Below are positions 52,082 to 62,368 of a stretch of 64,000 bases of DNA, in pieces (positions within the stretch are counted from its first letter, which is position 1; every line of letters starts with the position of its first letter). Source of the stretch: Natrinema sp. DC36 (lineage in GTDB: Archaea > Halobacteriota > Halobacteria > Halobacteriales > Natrialbaceae); contig NZ_CP084475.1 in the NCBI RefSeq assembly GCF_020405225.1, positions 97,990 through 161,989 on the forward strand, read 5' to 3'. A program made the translations under genes and the position numbers. The notes under the pieces are model-generated. The model searched no databases and was not told the DNA's origin. It saw only the letters and a program-made list of their open reading frames with translations.

Positions 52082-54391
52082 CTACGGTAGGGGCCCCTTC
52101 TGATCCAGTAAATCATATTTCTCCAAGACCAGATCGAAGTACATCTCGTCCATCAGCTTCGGATTCTCAACGCGATGGAAGTCGTCGAGAATAAACTTCA
52201 CGTCACGACGTTCCAGGCCATACGCGTGGAATGCGGCCGCGTCGATTTCAGCCTGTAATTCTCTGCGTTCTTGATCTTCTACCGCTGCCTCGATTCCGCC
52301 GAGTCGCTCACGCATTTCTTTGAATTCTTCCCCGTAACAGTTCAATCGGGCAGCTCGTTCAGCGATATACTGGAACCAGTCATCTCCGTCGGTGAGCCGT
52401 GGTAGCTGGGATTCCAAAAGCTCGCGCTTGACGATGTGCGTCTCGACTTTAGTTCGCATCAGGAAATCGAACGCAATGCTGTTCAGGAGTCCCGTTGCCA
52501 CGAAGAGTTCTTGATCCGTAAATCGCCGGACGTAGGGTGACCGAAGTGGGGACTCTGTGAGGTGTTCCTCTTCCGGTTCAATAGCGAACGGCTTGAACGT
52601 GTTAATGGTGTGGAGACAGATGACGTCCTTCGGAAGTACCGTCGCTATTATCGTCCGCTCGTCCCGGGATCGAGAAACGTCTCGAATGCCAATTCGGTAT
52701 TCAGTACAATCAAGCAAGACATCTTCTTCCTCAAGTCCGTGACCACGGTGTTCTTCGAGTAGTTCATCTACGAATTGAACTTGAGACTTGCTCGTCTCTG
52801 AACCTCCAAAGGCGTCGTAGATTGCTCGCTTGAGGTTCCCCCGATTGAATTTCTTCTCTCGAACACGGTACTGGGCACTATTCGGTGGATCATACATCCC
52901 CCGACTCCAATACCGAGGGTTGTCCAAACTCTCTGTGTGGGTATTATCGTGTTCGAATTGGTGGATATTCGCTCCCCCGTATACGGGATAATCAGCATTA
53001 TCAGGGGAATCTTGCAATCGATCTTTATCGGTGGACTCGACGAACTCCTTCGTCAACATATCCACTGACCAAGCACCTTCGATATTTTCATCTAGAGGCG
53101 GTTGAGTGACAACCTTGCTGAGGACGTCGGCTTCGACCTGTGATGTGATCGAGGGGAAAATTCTACCCTCAGGAGAATAATTGAGAAGCACTTGACGTGG
53201 GATTTCTGCGGCTACATCCTCGATATTATAGACAACGTCCATACTCCGTTGATTAAAAATACCCCGGAGTCGACTGGTCTTACCACCATACTCAAATGTC
53301 AGAATGGCAAATCGGTACTGTCGATGTATCTGCTCAAAGATCCCCTTATTTTCGAATCCGATGAGGTTCTCTATGTCTGTATGGTCCAGTAGATGCGTTC
53401 GAAGGTCTTTCCCCATCACTCCCCCGAAAATAGTCCCCGGGAGAAGTAGACTCACCTTCACGCCGTCTCTGGAGAGTCTGAAGACCCGCTCTAGAAAAAG
53501 AGCCGAAAGTTCGTTCTTTGTCGGCATCGTCCGACCGCCCACCACCGGAGATTGGAGCTTGTAGACATCTCCCTGCGTGAAAAAGTCTGCCTGAGTTTCC
53601 ATCGATTCCTTGTAGTCCTCCCATTCCCACGCAACTTCAGGGCTTGAGAGGAGGTCTTCCATCACACCGTCTTTTTCCTCCGACGGATAGGTACGGAACT
53701 GCTCATCGTAGCGAATGAAGAAGTCGTCGCGATTCGCGTAGAGCATGTCCCACGGCGGGTTCCCGATGAACACGTCGAATCCACCTTTCTCGAAGACATC
53801 GGCGAACTCCAACGGCCAGTGGAAGGGGGACCACTCCCGAATTTCCTCGATCGTTATGTCGTCAAAGCCAGCGTCTTGAAATTCTCGCTGAAGGATTTCG
53901 TCAAATTTGTCCCGGTGTTCCTCTATTCTGTCTTCTGCCTCCTTCCGCCATTCTTGAGCTTCAACACTGGTTTCCGCTTTCTTGTGCTTCTTGATGGCCT
54001 CTTTCACGTCCTCAAAACGAGTTTTCACCTCCCAAGAATCGAGATCGCTGTCTCCGTCTTCGTTACTCTCGATGTCCGTATCGAGTTGACCAATTAGGCT
54101 GTTGCCCTGTCGTACGTTGAAATCGATGTTGGGGAGCGGCTCCACCTCGCTCGGTTCATCCTCGATATCAGCGACCATCGACAACCAGAGCCTGAGCTTG
54201 CAAATCTCAACAGCACCTTCGTCGATATCGACTCCGTACAAATTGTTGAGTATGGCCGTTCGCTTTGCGTACAGTGATGAGGAGCCTTTTCCAGACTCGA
54301 TTTCCTCTATCTCTTCTCGCGTTCTGGATTCTAGCTCCCATCCTTGCCCCTCGGATTCGAGCCGCTGGAAATACTCAATGCATTGCATCAA
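52082..54391 (-). pseudogene. Eco57I-type N6-adenine methylase, 5'-truncated (copy A)
   Basis: The C-terminal 770 codons of a large restriction-modification methylase. MQCIEYFQRLESEGQGWELE and NLYGVDIDEGAVEICKLRLW lead to the catalytic NPPW (GGFDVFIGNPPWDMLYAN, about residue 212) and a target-recognition half ending at 52082. The N-terminal part, including the SAM-binding motif I region, is missing: pieces of it lie scattered in the inverted repeat on the right. It cannot be an active methylase alone. Confidence 0.75.
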
Positions 54392-54550
54392 TTGAGCGTC
54401 TCGCTATTGGCTGTTTTCGACTTGATTTACGAATGCTCGTGAAATGCGAGCTGCTTCTTACATACTACGCAACGGGTGGATTGACCAGTTCAGTCGAAAG
54501 TCACCCTCGTATCCATCATTTTCATATGAGTAAAGCAACTTTCAGGTGGT

Positions 54551-54660
54551 ATGACTCTCCAGCAGATCACCGCATCCGATATCGCGGGCTGGGACTCTTT
54601 ACAGGATATAGCGAACTCCTTTGAAAAACGCGGGCTCAAACCACGCCCGAAATTGGGCGT
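54551..54660 (+). pseudogene. Methylase N-terminal fragment (left arm)
   Basis: The ATG at 54551 begins MTLQQITASDIAGWDSLQDI and runs through KRGLKPRPKLG, the usual start of this methylase family, before an IS end (GTTTAGACGC at 54661). It points away from the methylase C-terminal half on the left. The mirrored copy is at 56597-56706 on the minus strand. Confidence 0.65.
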
Positions 54661-55594
54661 GTTTAGACGCTAGTAAGAGCGGCTAAATGTCGAACTTACT
54701 AGGAAGTGAAGCGGGAAGACGGGTTTGTGTCCAGCAAACTCGCCCGCTTCACTGAACGCGTTGTCTCGCTTGCTCAAAAAACCGTCGTCGGCGAGCCGTC
54801 TCCAGCAGTCAATAAAGGAAATGGAGGGTACGCAGACTGGGTAATTATCGCAATTCACGGTCTCCAGCAGTATCTAGACCATCCGTATCGGCGGCTGCTA
54901 GATGTCCTTTACGAGATGCCTGGAATCGTCTCGACACTCGGTCTAGAGGTGGATGAACTCCCTGATTTTACCACCGTTAAGGTACGGAAGACTGCCGAAA
55001 TCAGGGTTCTGCTTGTCTTCTGCGAGGTATTCGAAGAAGAGCGGTTCGTAGAACTCTTCGTAGTGGTCACCACCCTCGTCAACGACTTCATTCGGCTGTT
55101 CGTGAAGGTAATTCGGGTTCCGATCAAGAAGGCGTTTTTCCTGGATGAAGTATAGGAAGATCATCCGGTCAAGAATGACCTGCACATATCGTTGCTTCGC
55201 ATCACCACGATCGTCAGGGATGCCTGTAACCTCTTGAATGAGATCTGTCCGGAGTTCCTCGAACTGTTCATAGAACTCCTTGACAAACTGAATATTCTCA
55301 CTGCAGACAAAGGATATGACTGGTGGCTCCTTCGCCACAGACTCCGTGCAGAAGGCGTTAAACCAGTAATCAAGCACCGAGAATCTGGGTGGTACGGTAT
55401 CGCCAACAACTTCTTGCTAGATGATACTATCTACCATCAACGATCGAACGTCGAATCGACATTTTTCGCGCTTCGACGCAAATACGGCGAGATCGTTCGA
55501 GCGAGAACCTGGTTTGGTCAGTTCCGCGAACTTGTCCTGAAATGCGCCGTCAGAAACATCGAACTCAGCGTTAGCACCTCACAACCGTGAATTC
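54661..55594 (+). mobile_element. Chimeric IS5-type element with a methylase insert (left arm)
   Basis: The 5' part (54661 to about 54975) encodes REDGFVSSKLARFTERVVSL and LPDFTTV of an IS5-type transposase. The 3' part (about 55291-55594) encodes LTADKGYDWWLLRHRLRAEG, SNVESTFFALRRKYG and LKCAVRNIELS. Between them the transposase core is replaced by a methylase fragment on the opposite strand. GTTTAGACGC at the left end is an IS terminus. The chimera cannot transpose by itself. Confidence 0.7.
54943..55377 (-). pseudogene. Methylase N-terminal middle fragment (left arm)
   Basis: The frame (144 codons) contains QFVKEFYEQFEELRTDLIQE, GIPDDRGDAKQRYVQVILDR and FGSLPYLNGG, the segment of Eco57I-type methylases that precedes motif I. 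Outer residues are read from IS sequence. Junctions lie near 54970 and 55290. Confidence 0.65.
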
Positions 55595-55661
55595 GTCATC
55601 ATCAAGCTGGACTACGAGTTCGTTATCGCCCCCTAATTTCGGGGGCCTTGTTTAGACGCGT
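55595..55661 (-). pseudogene. Centre of the inverted repeat: methylase fragment
   Basis: On the minus strand it encodes KLGGDNELVVQLDDDEF, the natural continuation of the N-terminal fragment KPRPKLG. It is joined to IS sequence at GAATTC on the left and bounded by GTTTAGACGC (55650-55659) on the right. Confidence 0.6.
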
Positions 55662-56901
55662 GAATTCACGGTTGTGAGGTGCTAACGCTGAGTTCGATGT
55701 TTCTGACGGCGCATTTCAGGACAAGTTCGCGGAACTGACCAAACCAGGTTCTCGCTCGAACGATTTCGAGACCTTCACCTTCATTACGCGAAAAATGTCG
55801 ATTCGACGTTCGATCGTTGATGGTAGATAGTATCATCTAGCAAGAAGTTGTTGGCGATACCGTACCACCCAGATTCTCGGTGCTTGATTACTGGTTTAAC
55901 GCCTTCTGCACGGAGTCTGTGGCGAAGGAGCCACCAGTCATATCCTTTGTCTGCAGTGAGAATATTCAGTTTGTCAAGGAGTTCTATGAACAGTTCGAGG
56001 AACTCCGGACAGATCTCATTCAAGAGGTTACAGGCATCCCTGACGATCGTGGTGATGCGAAGCAACGATATGTGCAGGTCATTCTTGACCGGATGATCTT
56101 CCTATACTTCATCCAGGAAAAACGCCTTCTTGATCGGAACCCGAATTACCTTCACGAACAGCCGAATGAAGTCGTTGACGAGGGTGGTGACCACTACGAA
56201 GAGTTCTACGAACCGCTCTTCTTCGAATACCTCGCAGAAGACAAGCAGAACCCTGATTTCGGCAGTCTTCCGTACCTTAACGGTGGTAAAATCAGGGAGT
56301 TCATCCACCTCTAGACCGAGTGTCGAGACGATTCCAGGCATCTCGTAAAGGACATCTAGCAGCCGCCGATACGGATGGTCTAGATACTGCTGGAGACCGT
56401 GAATTGCGATAATTACCCAGTCTGCGTACCCTCCATTTCCTTTATTGACTGCTGGAGACGGCTCGCCGACGACGGTTTTTTGAGCAAGCGAGACAACGCG
56501 TTCAGTGAAGCGGGCGAGTTTGCTGGACACAAACCCGTCTTCCCGCTTCACTTCCTAGTAAGTTCGACATTTAGCCGCTCTTACTAGCGTCTAAACACGC
56601 CCAATTTCGGGCGTGGTTTGAGCCCGCGTTTTTCAAAGGAGTTCGCTATATCCTGTAAAGAGTCCCAGCCCGCGATATCGGATGCGGTGATCTGCTGGAG
56701 AGTCATACCACCTGAAAGTTGCTTTACTCATATGAAAATGATGGATACGAGGGTGACTTTCGACTGAACTGGTCAATCCACCCGTTGCGTAGTATGTAAG
56801 AAGCAGCTCGCATTTCACGAGCATTCGTAAATCAAGTCGAAAACAGCCAATAGCGAGACGCTCAATTGATGCAATGCATTGAGTATTTCCAGCGGCTCGA
56901 A
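55662..56901. repeat. Right arm of the 1.24-kb inverted repeat
   Basis: The mirror image of 54356-55594. Beyond 56901 the two methylase genes diverge to about the level of paralogues. The IS pieces here read leftward (3' part at about 55662-55966, 5' part at about 56282-56596, terminus at 56587-56596). Confidence 0.85.
55880..56314 (+). pseudogene. Methylase N-terminal middle fragment (right arm)
   Basis: The exact inverted copy of 54943-55377, with the same 144-codon frame. The genuine methylase part is about 55967-56287 (QFVKEFYEQF to LPYLNGG). It points toward the methylase C-terminal half on the right but is separated from it by IS sequence and the mirrored N-terminal fragment. Confidence 0.65.
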
Positions 56902-58025
56902 GCTGAAGGGCAAGGCTGGGAGCTGGAGAGTCGTAGTCGTGAGGAATTAGAAAGTATCGAGGGTGGGCATGGTGGGGAGTCGCTATACGCCAAACGCTCG
57001 ATTATTCTGGATAATCTCTACGGGGTGGATATCGACGAGGGCGCTGTGGAGATCTGTAAACTCCGTTTGTGGCTCTCGATGGTTGCGGATATCGAAGACG
57101 AGCCAGGGGAGGTCGAACCGCTCCCGAATATTGATTTCAACATTCGGCAGGGGAACAGTCTAATTGGATTTACAGACCTCATCGAAACCGTCAATGAACA
57201 GGGTGATACCTCACTCACAAACTATGGAATCGGTGAAGAAACACCGGTTAGCGAGTATTATGAGGACGTAATCCACGCTCAGCGGAAACACAAACGGGCA
57301 AATTCCTCAAAAGAAGCAACCAACGCCCGTCGTCAGGCAGAGTCGCTCATCACCAGCTACAGTCAGAATCTGGACAACAAGGTGCTAGATGAGTTCCATA
57401 ATGCCGGCGCTGAAATCACTCTGGATCAAGTTCAAGAATTCCACCCCTTTCATTGGATTCTCGAATTCGCGCTAGTCTACGACCAGGGAGGTTTTGATCT
57501 TATTATCGGGAATCCTCCTTGGGACCAGCTTCGAGCGAGTCGCGATGATTACTTCGTCAAGTTTGATGAGCAGTTCCGGTCCCGGATGCCTTCGAATAAG
57601 GACGAGATGCAGAAACAGCTGCTGGAAGACGAGGAGATTGCCGAGGGATGGGAGGAGTATCAAGAGCAGATAGAGAAGCAAATGCGGTACTTCACTGATG
57701 GTTCTGAATACATCCTCCAGAAACCTGTTATTGATGGACGGAAGGATCCAAATGAAAACAATCTTGCGGCACTCTTCTTTGAGAGATTGTTCGATCTCGT
57801 GAGCGACGAGGGGTATGTAGCGCAAGTTCTACCCGGGGTGATCTTCAGTGGCTCTTTCTCGAAAGATCTCCGGATGAAACTTTTGAATGATGCGGAAATA
57901 CAGTCGTTGGTTGGCTTCGAGAATCATGGAATATTCGGTGATCTCCATCGACAGTATCAGTTCGCTGTTCTCACGTTCAAGAACCAGGGGGAGTCGGAGC
58001 AAATCAAGGGAATATTCGATCAACA

Positions 58026-58771
58026 GGCACTGTCTAGTTCTGTACCTCCTCGATCGGTGTCTTTCCATCGAGAGCTTGATGCGGTCTCTGATGGTTGTAG
58101 TAATGCATAAACTGTTCAAGCCACTCGCGGACGCTCGACCGACTGCCCACCCACGAAGTATGGAAGCGGTCGGTACGCATTTTGAGGGTGTGAAACCATT
58201 TTTCGATGAGATTTCGGTCGGTATAGTTGACTCGACCGCTCAGTCCTAATCGAGCAAGGGCAGTCCGGTAGCCGAATTGATCAACAAGGAACTCAGCGTC
58301 CGAGAGATCGTGTTTCTCGGTGAGTCGATGGAGAAACGCAGCCGCCGGATCTGTGCCATGCCGCCCAAACAACGCAACATCGAGAATTAATTTTGTCTCG
58401 ATGTCTATTGCAGCGTACAACCAAGACCATTCGCCGTTAATCTTGACAGCGGTTTCGTCAACGGCGACCCGCTTCGGCTGCGCCTCAGGCGGGTCGCAAC
58501 CGCTGTCAGTCAGCCGATGTACCCAGTTCCAAACCGCTCCATGAGAGCGTTGAACGCCTAATTCCGCTAAGATCGTTGTTGTCTCTCGAAGCGAACAACC
58601 GGTCTGATGGAGGCGGACGGCGAACGCCCTGACGGGCGTCGCCGTCCGCTCATTCTCCCAAGATTCTTCTAAATCCGATTCATAGCTCTCGCTGAGCAGG
58701 TCTGCGAGCATCTTTGGACAAGAAACTCAACGACCTGCTCGCTTCTCAAACTGACTCAACTAGACAGTGCC
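58026..58771. mobile_element. IS6-family element, complete, with 8-bp target duplication
   Basis: 746 bp long, with 14-bp terminal repeats GGCACTGTCTAGTT (58026-58039) and the inverse at 58758-58771. The 8-bp duplication GATCAACA flanks both sides (58018-58025 and 58772-58779), the size expected for IS6. It interrupts methylase copy B, and exact excision would restore the frame. Confidence 0.95.
58034..58711 (-). CDS. IS6-family transposase
   Basis: The protein has 225 residues. An N-terminal region with LADLLSESYESDLEESWENE and a helix-turn-helix (GCSLRETTTILAELGVQRSH) is followed by the DDE core: D in RVAVDETAVKING, D in EFLVDQFGYRT, E in NLIEKWFHTLK. The intact sister of the broken copy at 15.6 kb. 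Likely active or recently so, given the clean target duplication. Confidence 0.9.
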   Translation of the reverse strand: MLADLLSESYESDLEESWENERTATPVRAFAVRLHQTGCSLRETTTILAELGVQRSHGAVWNWVHRLTDSGCDPPEAQPKRVAVDETAVKINGEWSWLYAAIDIETKLILDVALFGRHGTDPAAAFLHRLTEKHDLSDAEFLVDQFGYRTALARLGLSGRVNYTDRNLIEKWFHTLKMRTDRFHTSWVGSRSSVREWLEQFMHYYNHQRPHQALDGKTPIEEVQN

Positions 58772-59989
58772 GATCAACATGATGTTTCTGTCCTCCGTCA
58801 TTTCGACGAGAAAGCGGTTGAGATCCCACGAGAAGTACTAACCCAATATTCGTTGAAAGCGCGGATATTCCCCAATATTACCCATCCTGAGGAAGTGGGT
58901 ATCTTGGAGAGTATTGTCTCACACCCTCCGTTGGGAGAAAAAATCGACAATAAATGGAACGTCACTCCGCACCGTGAACTGGATCGATCACGGGCGTCTG
59001 ACCGCTTCGTCGAAGAGGAAAATGAAGGTGACTACCCTGTGTACGGTGGAGCAAACATTCACCAGTTCCAGCACGACAATACGTTCGATTCGAGTCTTGA
59101 TTCCCCTTCACTATGGAGTGTCGATGAAGATCAGCCTGATCTGAGCGCTAAATACCGTGTTCGGGAACGGGCGTACAACGGTGGAACGCCGAAAAAGGAC
59201 ATATACGAAGCGTTTGGTGGACCGAAGACCAGCAAATCACAGAAGGGATTCGTCAACGATCTTCTTCAGAAACACCGTGGACAGGACCTCTGTATGGATG
59301 ATCTCCTTCCAGACTTCACGGAATACCGGATTATCTACCGAGATATCGCCCGACCTACCGACGAACGGACAATGATTTCGACTGTGTTACCCAAAGGGCT
59401 CGTTTGTGTTCACACACTCCAGACATTTTCGCCATATGAAGTCAATCCGGAGCAGGACGATCTCTCAGAGTATCCCCTGCGTTCAATCTATGAACGTGCC
59501 TACGATGACAAGGAACTGTTCGTCATCACCGGTTTACTGAACAGCATTCCGTTCGATTACCTAATGCGGACGAAGGTCGATTCACACATTGTCCGGTTCA
59601 AACTGGAAGAATCACAGGTCCCGCGTCTCACAGAGGGCGACAACTGGTTCCACTATATTTCTGACCGGGCGGCCCGACTCAACTGCTACGGTGAGAAGTT
59701 CGAGGAGATGCGGGAACGGCTCGGCGGAATTGACCCCGCTAAAGAGGAATCAGAGCGTCGGCGACTTCAGGCCGAAATTGATGCAGCTTCTTTCCACGCC
59801 TACGGACTCGATAGGGAGGAAATGCAGTTCGTTCTTGATGACTTTCATCGAGTGTCGAATCCTCGAATTATGACGGAAGCCTACATCGATAGGGTCACTG
59901 AGAAATACACTCATCTTGGAGACGTAGGGCCAATGGAGTAACTTCTGAGCTAGCACTACGCCGGTTCTTGGATTTTAGTCCAGTCAGGC

Positions 59990-60667
59990 TTACTGATGAA
60001 TGCTGTCCAGCGCTCGTCGGGTCATTGCTCCGTCGACATTCAGATATTGACGTGCAGTGGTGATGTCCTCCCACCCGAACATTGCTCGGAGAGCGGGAAG
60101 ATCTAAGCCTCTTCCGGCGTGATAAGACGCTGCTGTGGCACGTAATCCATGTAATGAGGTTGCGTCGTTAGACAATTCTGGGGACAATTTCAGGGCCGTT
60201 TCTAGACGTCGCTGTAAGGTCGAGAACGAATACGGCCAGCCACTATGTTCGTCGAGTAACAATTCAACCGCGACTCGAACCCGATACGAAAAGTGGTAGG
60301 GAACTGTTCGAGATGCGGCTTCTGTTTTCGGGAGCCAATAACGCTCAGCAAAGCTCTGAAAATCCGTATTGGGATTGTGATCTAGCCGTTGTTTCACCGC
60401 CTGCCGGCAGTATCCACAGATGCCACCATCCCGTCCCTTCGTACAGTTTTCCTGTGTGGGAATCTGGATCATCTGCCGCTCTAGGTCAACCCACGATTTC
60501 GACAAGTGTGTTGTTTCTCCTGGTCTAAGTCCAAGACGGCCTCCAAGGAGAATGGCCGCTCGTGTTTCGAGTCTCTGTTGTGTATCATCTATTCGCCCAG
60601 CACCTTCTAACAGTAGTTCGAACTCGCGTTCGCTAAGGGCCCTCTCTCGTGTTGCTACCATATCCAT
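59990..60667 (-). CDS. Tyrosine recombinase, catalytic-domain form
   Basis: The protein has 225 residues from the ATG at 60667. Catalytic pattern: R in LGLRPGETTHL (about 48), HGLRATAASYHAGRG (H and R about 175-178), and Tyr in ARQYLNVD near the C-terminus. Two zinc-type cysteine pairs (NCT and CGYC) lie between, in a segment found in haloarchaeal integrases. The N-terminal arm-binding domain is short or absent. It could integrate the element or act in rearrangements near the inverted repeat; no att site was found. Confidence 0.8.
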   Translation of the reverse strand: MDMVATRERALSEREFELLLEGAGRIDDTQQRLETRAAILLGGRLGLRPGETTHLSKSWVDLERQMIQIPTQENCTKGRDGGICGYCRQAVKQRLDHNPNTDFQSFAERYWLPKTEAASRTVPYHFSYRVRVAVELLLDEHSGWPYSFSTLQRRLETALKLSPELSNDATSLHGLRATAASYHAGRGLDLPALRAMFGWEDITTARQYLNVDGAMTRRALDSIHQ

Positions 60668-60796
60668 CGCTGTCTGTCGATACAAAGATAATCCGCTTCT
60701 TCTTCTTCGAGTGGCAAGGTGAATCGGTTCACAGCCGGGCAGAATTGCCGTCTGATATGACAGGAAGTACTTATGGGTCCCCTCCGGACGAAGCGT

Positions 60797-61363
60797 ATGG
60801 GACTCTTTGAGACCTTATTTAGCTCATCCACTGGGGATACTGTCCCTCAGGCACAGCAACCGAGTCAGCACGAAATCTTCCCCGAGGACAAGTACAATGT
60901 CGCATACGCTGTAGCCGCTCGGCGTGAAGAAATTCGGGCGTTAGAACACCTTCTAGAAGCGGATCAGACCTCACCTACCGCCCTGGAGGCTGAGCCTTTC
61001 CTTCAGGATATAATCGAAGAGATGGAGCGGGATCGGGAATACTCCCTCCGCCTTCGCACCTCTGGGGAGGAGCTCGTCGACGATATCCGTGAACTCATAG
61101 AGCATTGGGACAATCAGGTAGATGAGAAGATAGGGACGATTTGGTGGCCTATCGGAGCAGATACGAGGTTCAGGTTGTACCTCCATTATCTGGAACTCCG
61201 TGCTGACGCGGAGGATGACCAATTTTCGTTCCCGGAGTCTGCTGGACAGGTTCACACTCTCGTCCAGCGTGGTCTCAGTGCAATAGAAGATGATGACGAC
61301 TCGAAGCTCGCTGTAGTCCATAAGCGAGACATTCCTTGGGAAGAACCAGCTGAGGACAGCTGA
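60797..61363 (+). CDS. Hypothetical helical protein
   Basis: The protein has 188 residues from the ATG at 60797; an earlier start at 60773 adds a basic leader. It is mostly amphipathic helix (YAVAARREEIRALEHLLEAD, YSLRLRTSGEELVDDIRELI) with a conserved WWPIGADTRFRLYLHYLELR block. No family is recognised. Confidence 0.5.
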   Translation: MGLFETLFSSSTGDTVPQAQQPSQHEIFPEDKYNVAYAVAARREEIRALEHLLEADQTSPTALEAEPFLQDIIEEMERDREYSLRLRTSGEELVDDIRELIEHWDNQVDEKIGTIWWPIGADTRFRLYLHYLELRADAEDDQFSFPESAGQVHTLVQRGLSAIEDDDDSKLAVVHKRDIPWEEPAEDS

Positions 61364-61420
61364 TCCAGTTCGCTCCTTCTCAAAGAGACCGATTAATTGT
61401 ATCCAGTATCAAACCCAGTT

Positions 61421-61846
61421 ATGGTAGAAATATCAGACTCCCTGTGTTCGCTTTTCACTGCGAAAATTAAGGAGGAGGATGGCACTTTCGTCATCGAGAT
61501 TCCTCCGAGTGAGATCAAGCACGGGGCGCTGACCGGTGATGAAACGTACCGCATCGCTCTCCTTGATTCCTCCTCCGAAGCTGAATCAACATCTCCACAG
61601 GCCCCACGGCATCCCGCCTCTCAGGGGAGCACGAGCCATGATTCATCTGGTCCTCCTGTTGATGAGGGAGAAGTGCGCGACGTGACAATCGAAACCGTCG
61701 GTGATCAAGGAGACGGTATTGCGAAAGTCGAACGGGGGTACGTCGTGATCGTTCCCGGCGCTCAGCCCGGCGACGAGCCAACAGTCGAAATCGAACAAGT
61801 TCAGGAGAACGTCGCGTTTGCGAGCATTGTCGATAGCGATCCGTGA
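61421..61846 (+). CDS. TRAM-domain protein
   Basis: The protein has 141 residues from the ATG at 61421. The N-terminal part (CSLFTAKIKEEDGTFVIEIP) is a haloarchaeal leader domain, followed by a Ser/Pro-rich linker and a C-terminal TRAM beta barrel: RDVTIETVGDQGDGIAKVER, GYVVIVPGAQPGD, FASIVD. TRAM proteins bind RNA and are abundant RNA chaperones in archaea. It is the first of three overlapping genes. Confidence 0.8.
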   Translation: MVEISDSLCSLFTAKIKEEDGTFVIEIPPSEIKHGALTGDETYRIALLDSSSEAESTSPQAPRHPASQGSTSHDSSGPPVDEGEVRDVTIETVGDQGDGIAKVERGYVVIVPGAQPGDEPTVEIEQVQENVAFASIVDSDP

Positions 61847-61932
61847 GCACTCTAACCTGTTGTCCCTTCTGTGGATCGGTCTTCTTCTCGGTAAACCATC
61901 GGTGTGAGAAGGCTCCGTTCGCGTTTGTCTGA
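61843..61932 (+). CDS. 29-residue zinc-ribbon peptide
   Basis: A GTG at 61843 overlaps the TRAM stop, and the TGA at 61930 overlaps the next ATG. The peptide has CCPFC near the start and HRC near the middle, a minimal Cys/His metal site. The double overlap argues that it is translated; similarity searches would be weak at this length. Confidence 0.4.
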   Translation: MSTLTCCPFCGSVFFSVNHRCEKAPFAFV

Positions 61933-62285
61933 TGGAGGTGGTTCTGAAAGTCACGTCACGTTTTCTTCACGCGCTCGCGATGGCACAACCTTCCAAAGCC
62001 GAAATACAATCTATGACAAAGGAACCGATTGAGGTACTCGACGACCTGGCCAACCAGGTCGCCGATGAGTTTGAGGCGTATAGGCAGCCGGACGAATTCA
62101 AGGATGTCTCGCTCGTGATTGAGAACAGCGACGAGGAACATCCGACGCTGATCGTCCACGTTGATAGAGAGGACGCGGAGTCCCTTGCCGACCGTATTGA
62201 TGAGTTCCTCCGCGAGCATGGTGCTCGTACTGAACGGGAACGACACTCAGCTACGGATGTCCGTGTGTTAGCGACGGTCGACTGA
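61932..62285 (+). CDS. Hypothetical acidic protein
   Basis: The protein has 117 residues from the ATG at 61932, overlapping the upstream stop; internal ATGs at 61980 and 62013 are alternatives. Its core is EPIEVLDDLANQVADEFEAY followed by EFKDVSLVIENSDEEHPTLI and ESLADRIDEFLREHGARTER, an alpha/beta fold. No family is recognised. Confidence 0.5.
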   Translation: MEVVLKVTSRFLHALAMAQPSKAEIQSMTKEPIEVLDDLANQVADEFEAYRQPDEFKDVSLVIENSDEEHPTLIVHVDREDAESLADRIDEFLREHGARTERERHSATDVRVLATVD

Positions 62286-62368
62286 CACCGCCCCTCCAAT
62301 TTTTGACTGACTGTAAACACCGCTGAAGGACCCTATCTTCACTTCCGATCAAGGGGGTCCCGACCGCT

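Larger units (their letters stand above)
54356..55594. repeat. Left arm of a 1.24-kb inverted repeat
   Basis: The arm is the reverse complement of 55662-56901; coordinates of matching features sum to 111257. Only a block of about 27 bases near 55485 differs. Contents from left: the start of methylase copy A, an upstream region, the methylase N-terminus on the plus strand, IS5-type transposase 5' part, a methylase fragment on the minus strand, IS5-type 3' part. Confidence 0.85.
56866..59941 (+). pseudogene. Eco57I-type N6-adenine methylase, 5'-truncated and split by IS6 (copy B)
   Basis: The C-terminal half begins MQCIEYFQRLEAEGQGWELE and has the catalytic GGFDLIIGNPPWDQLRAS (about residue 210). 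At 58025 (KGIFDQ) an IS6 element interrupts it. The frame resumes after the 8-bp duplication at 58780 (HDVSVLRHFDEKAVEIPREV) and runs to 59941, with the same target-recognition layout as copy A. Like copy A it lacks the N-terminus and motif I. The recognition halves differ, so the two would have had different specificities. Confidence 0.8.

Noticed and set aside
54706..55155. A 149-codon plus-strand gene
   Set aside because: Its first half is IS5-type transposase and its second half is the antisense of a methylase fragment; it is a chimera created by rearrangement.
48267..59941. DISARM or BREX system
   Set aside because: No drmA/drmB (DUF1998) or pglZ/brxC genes accompany the helicase and methylase pieces.
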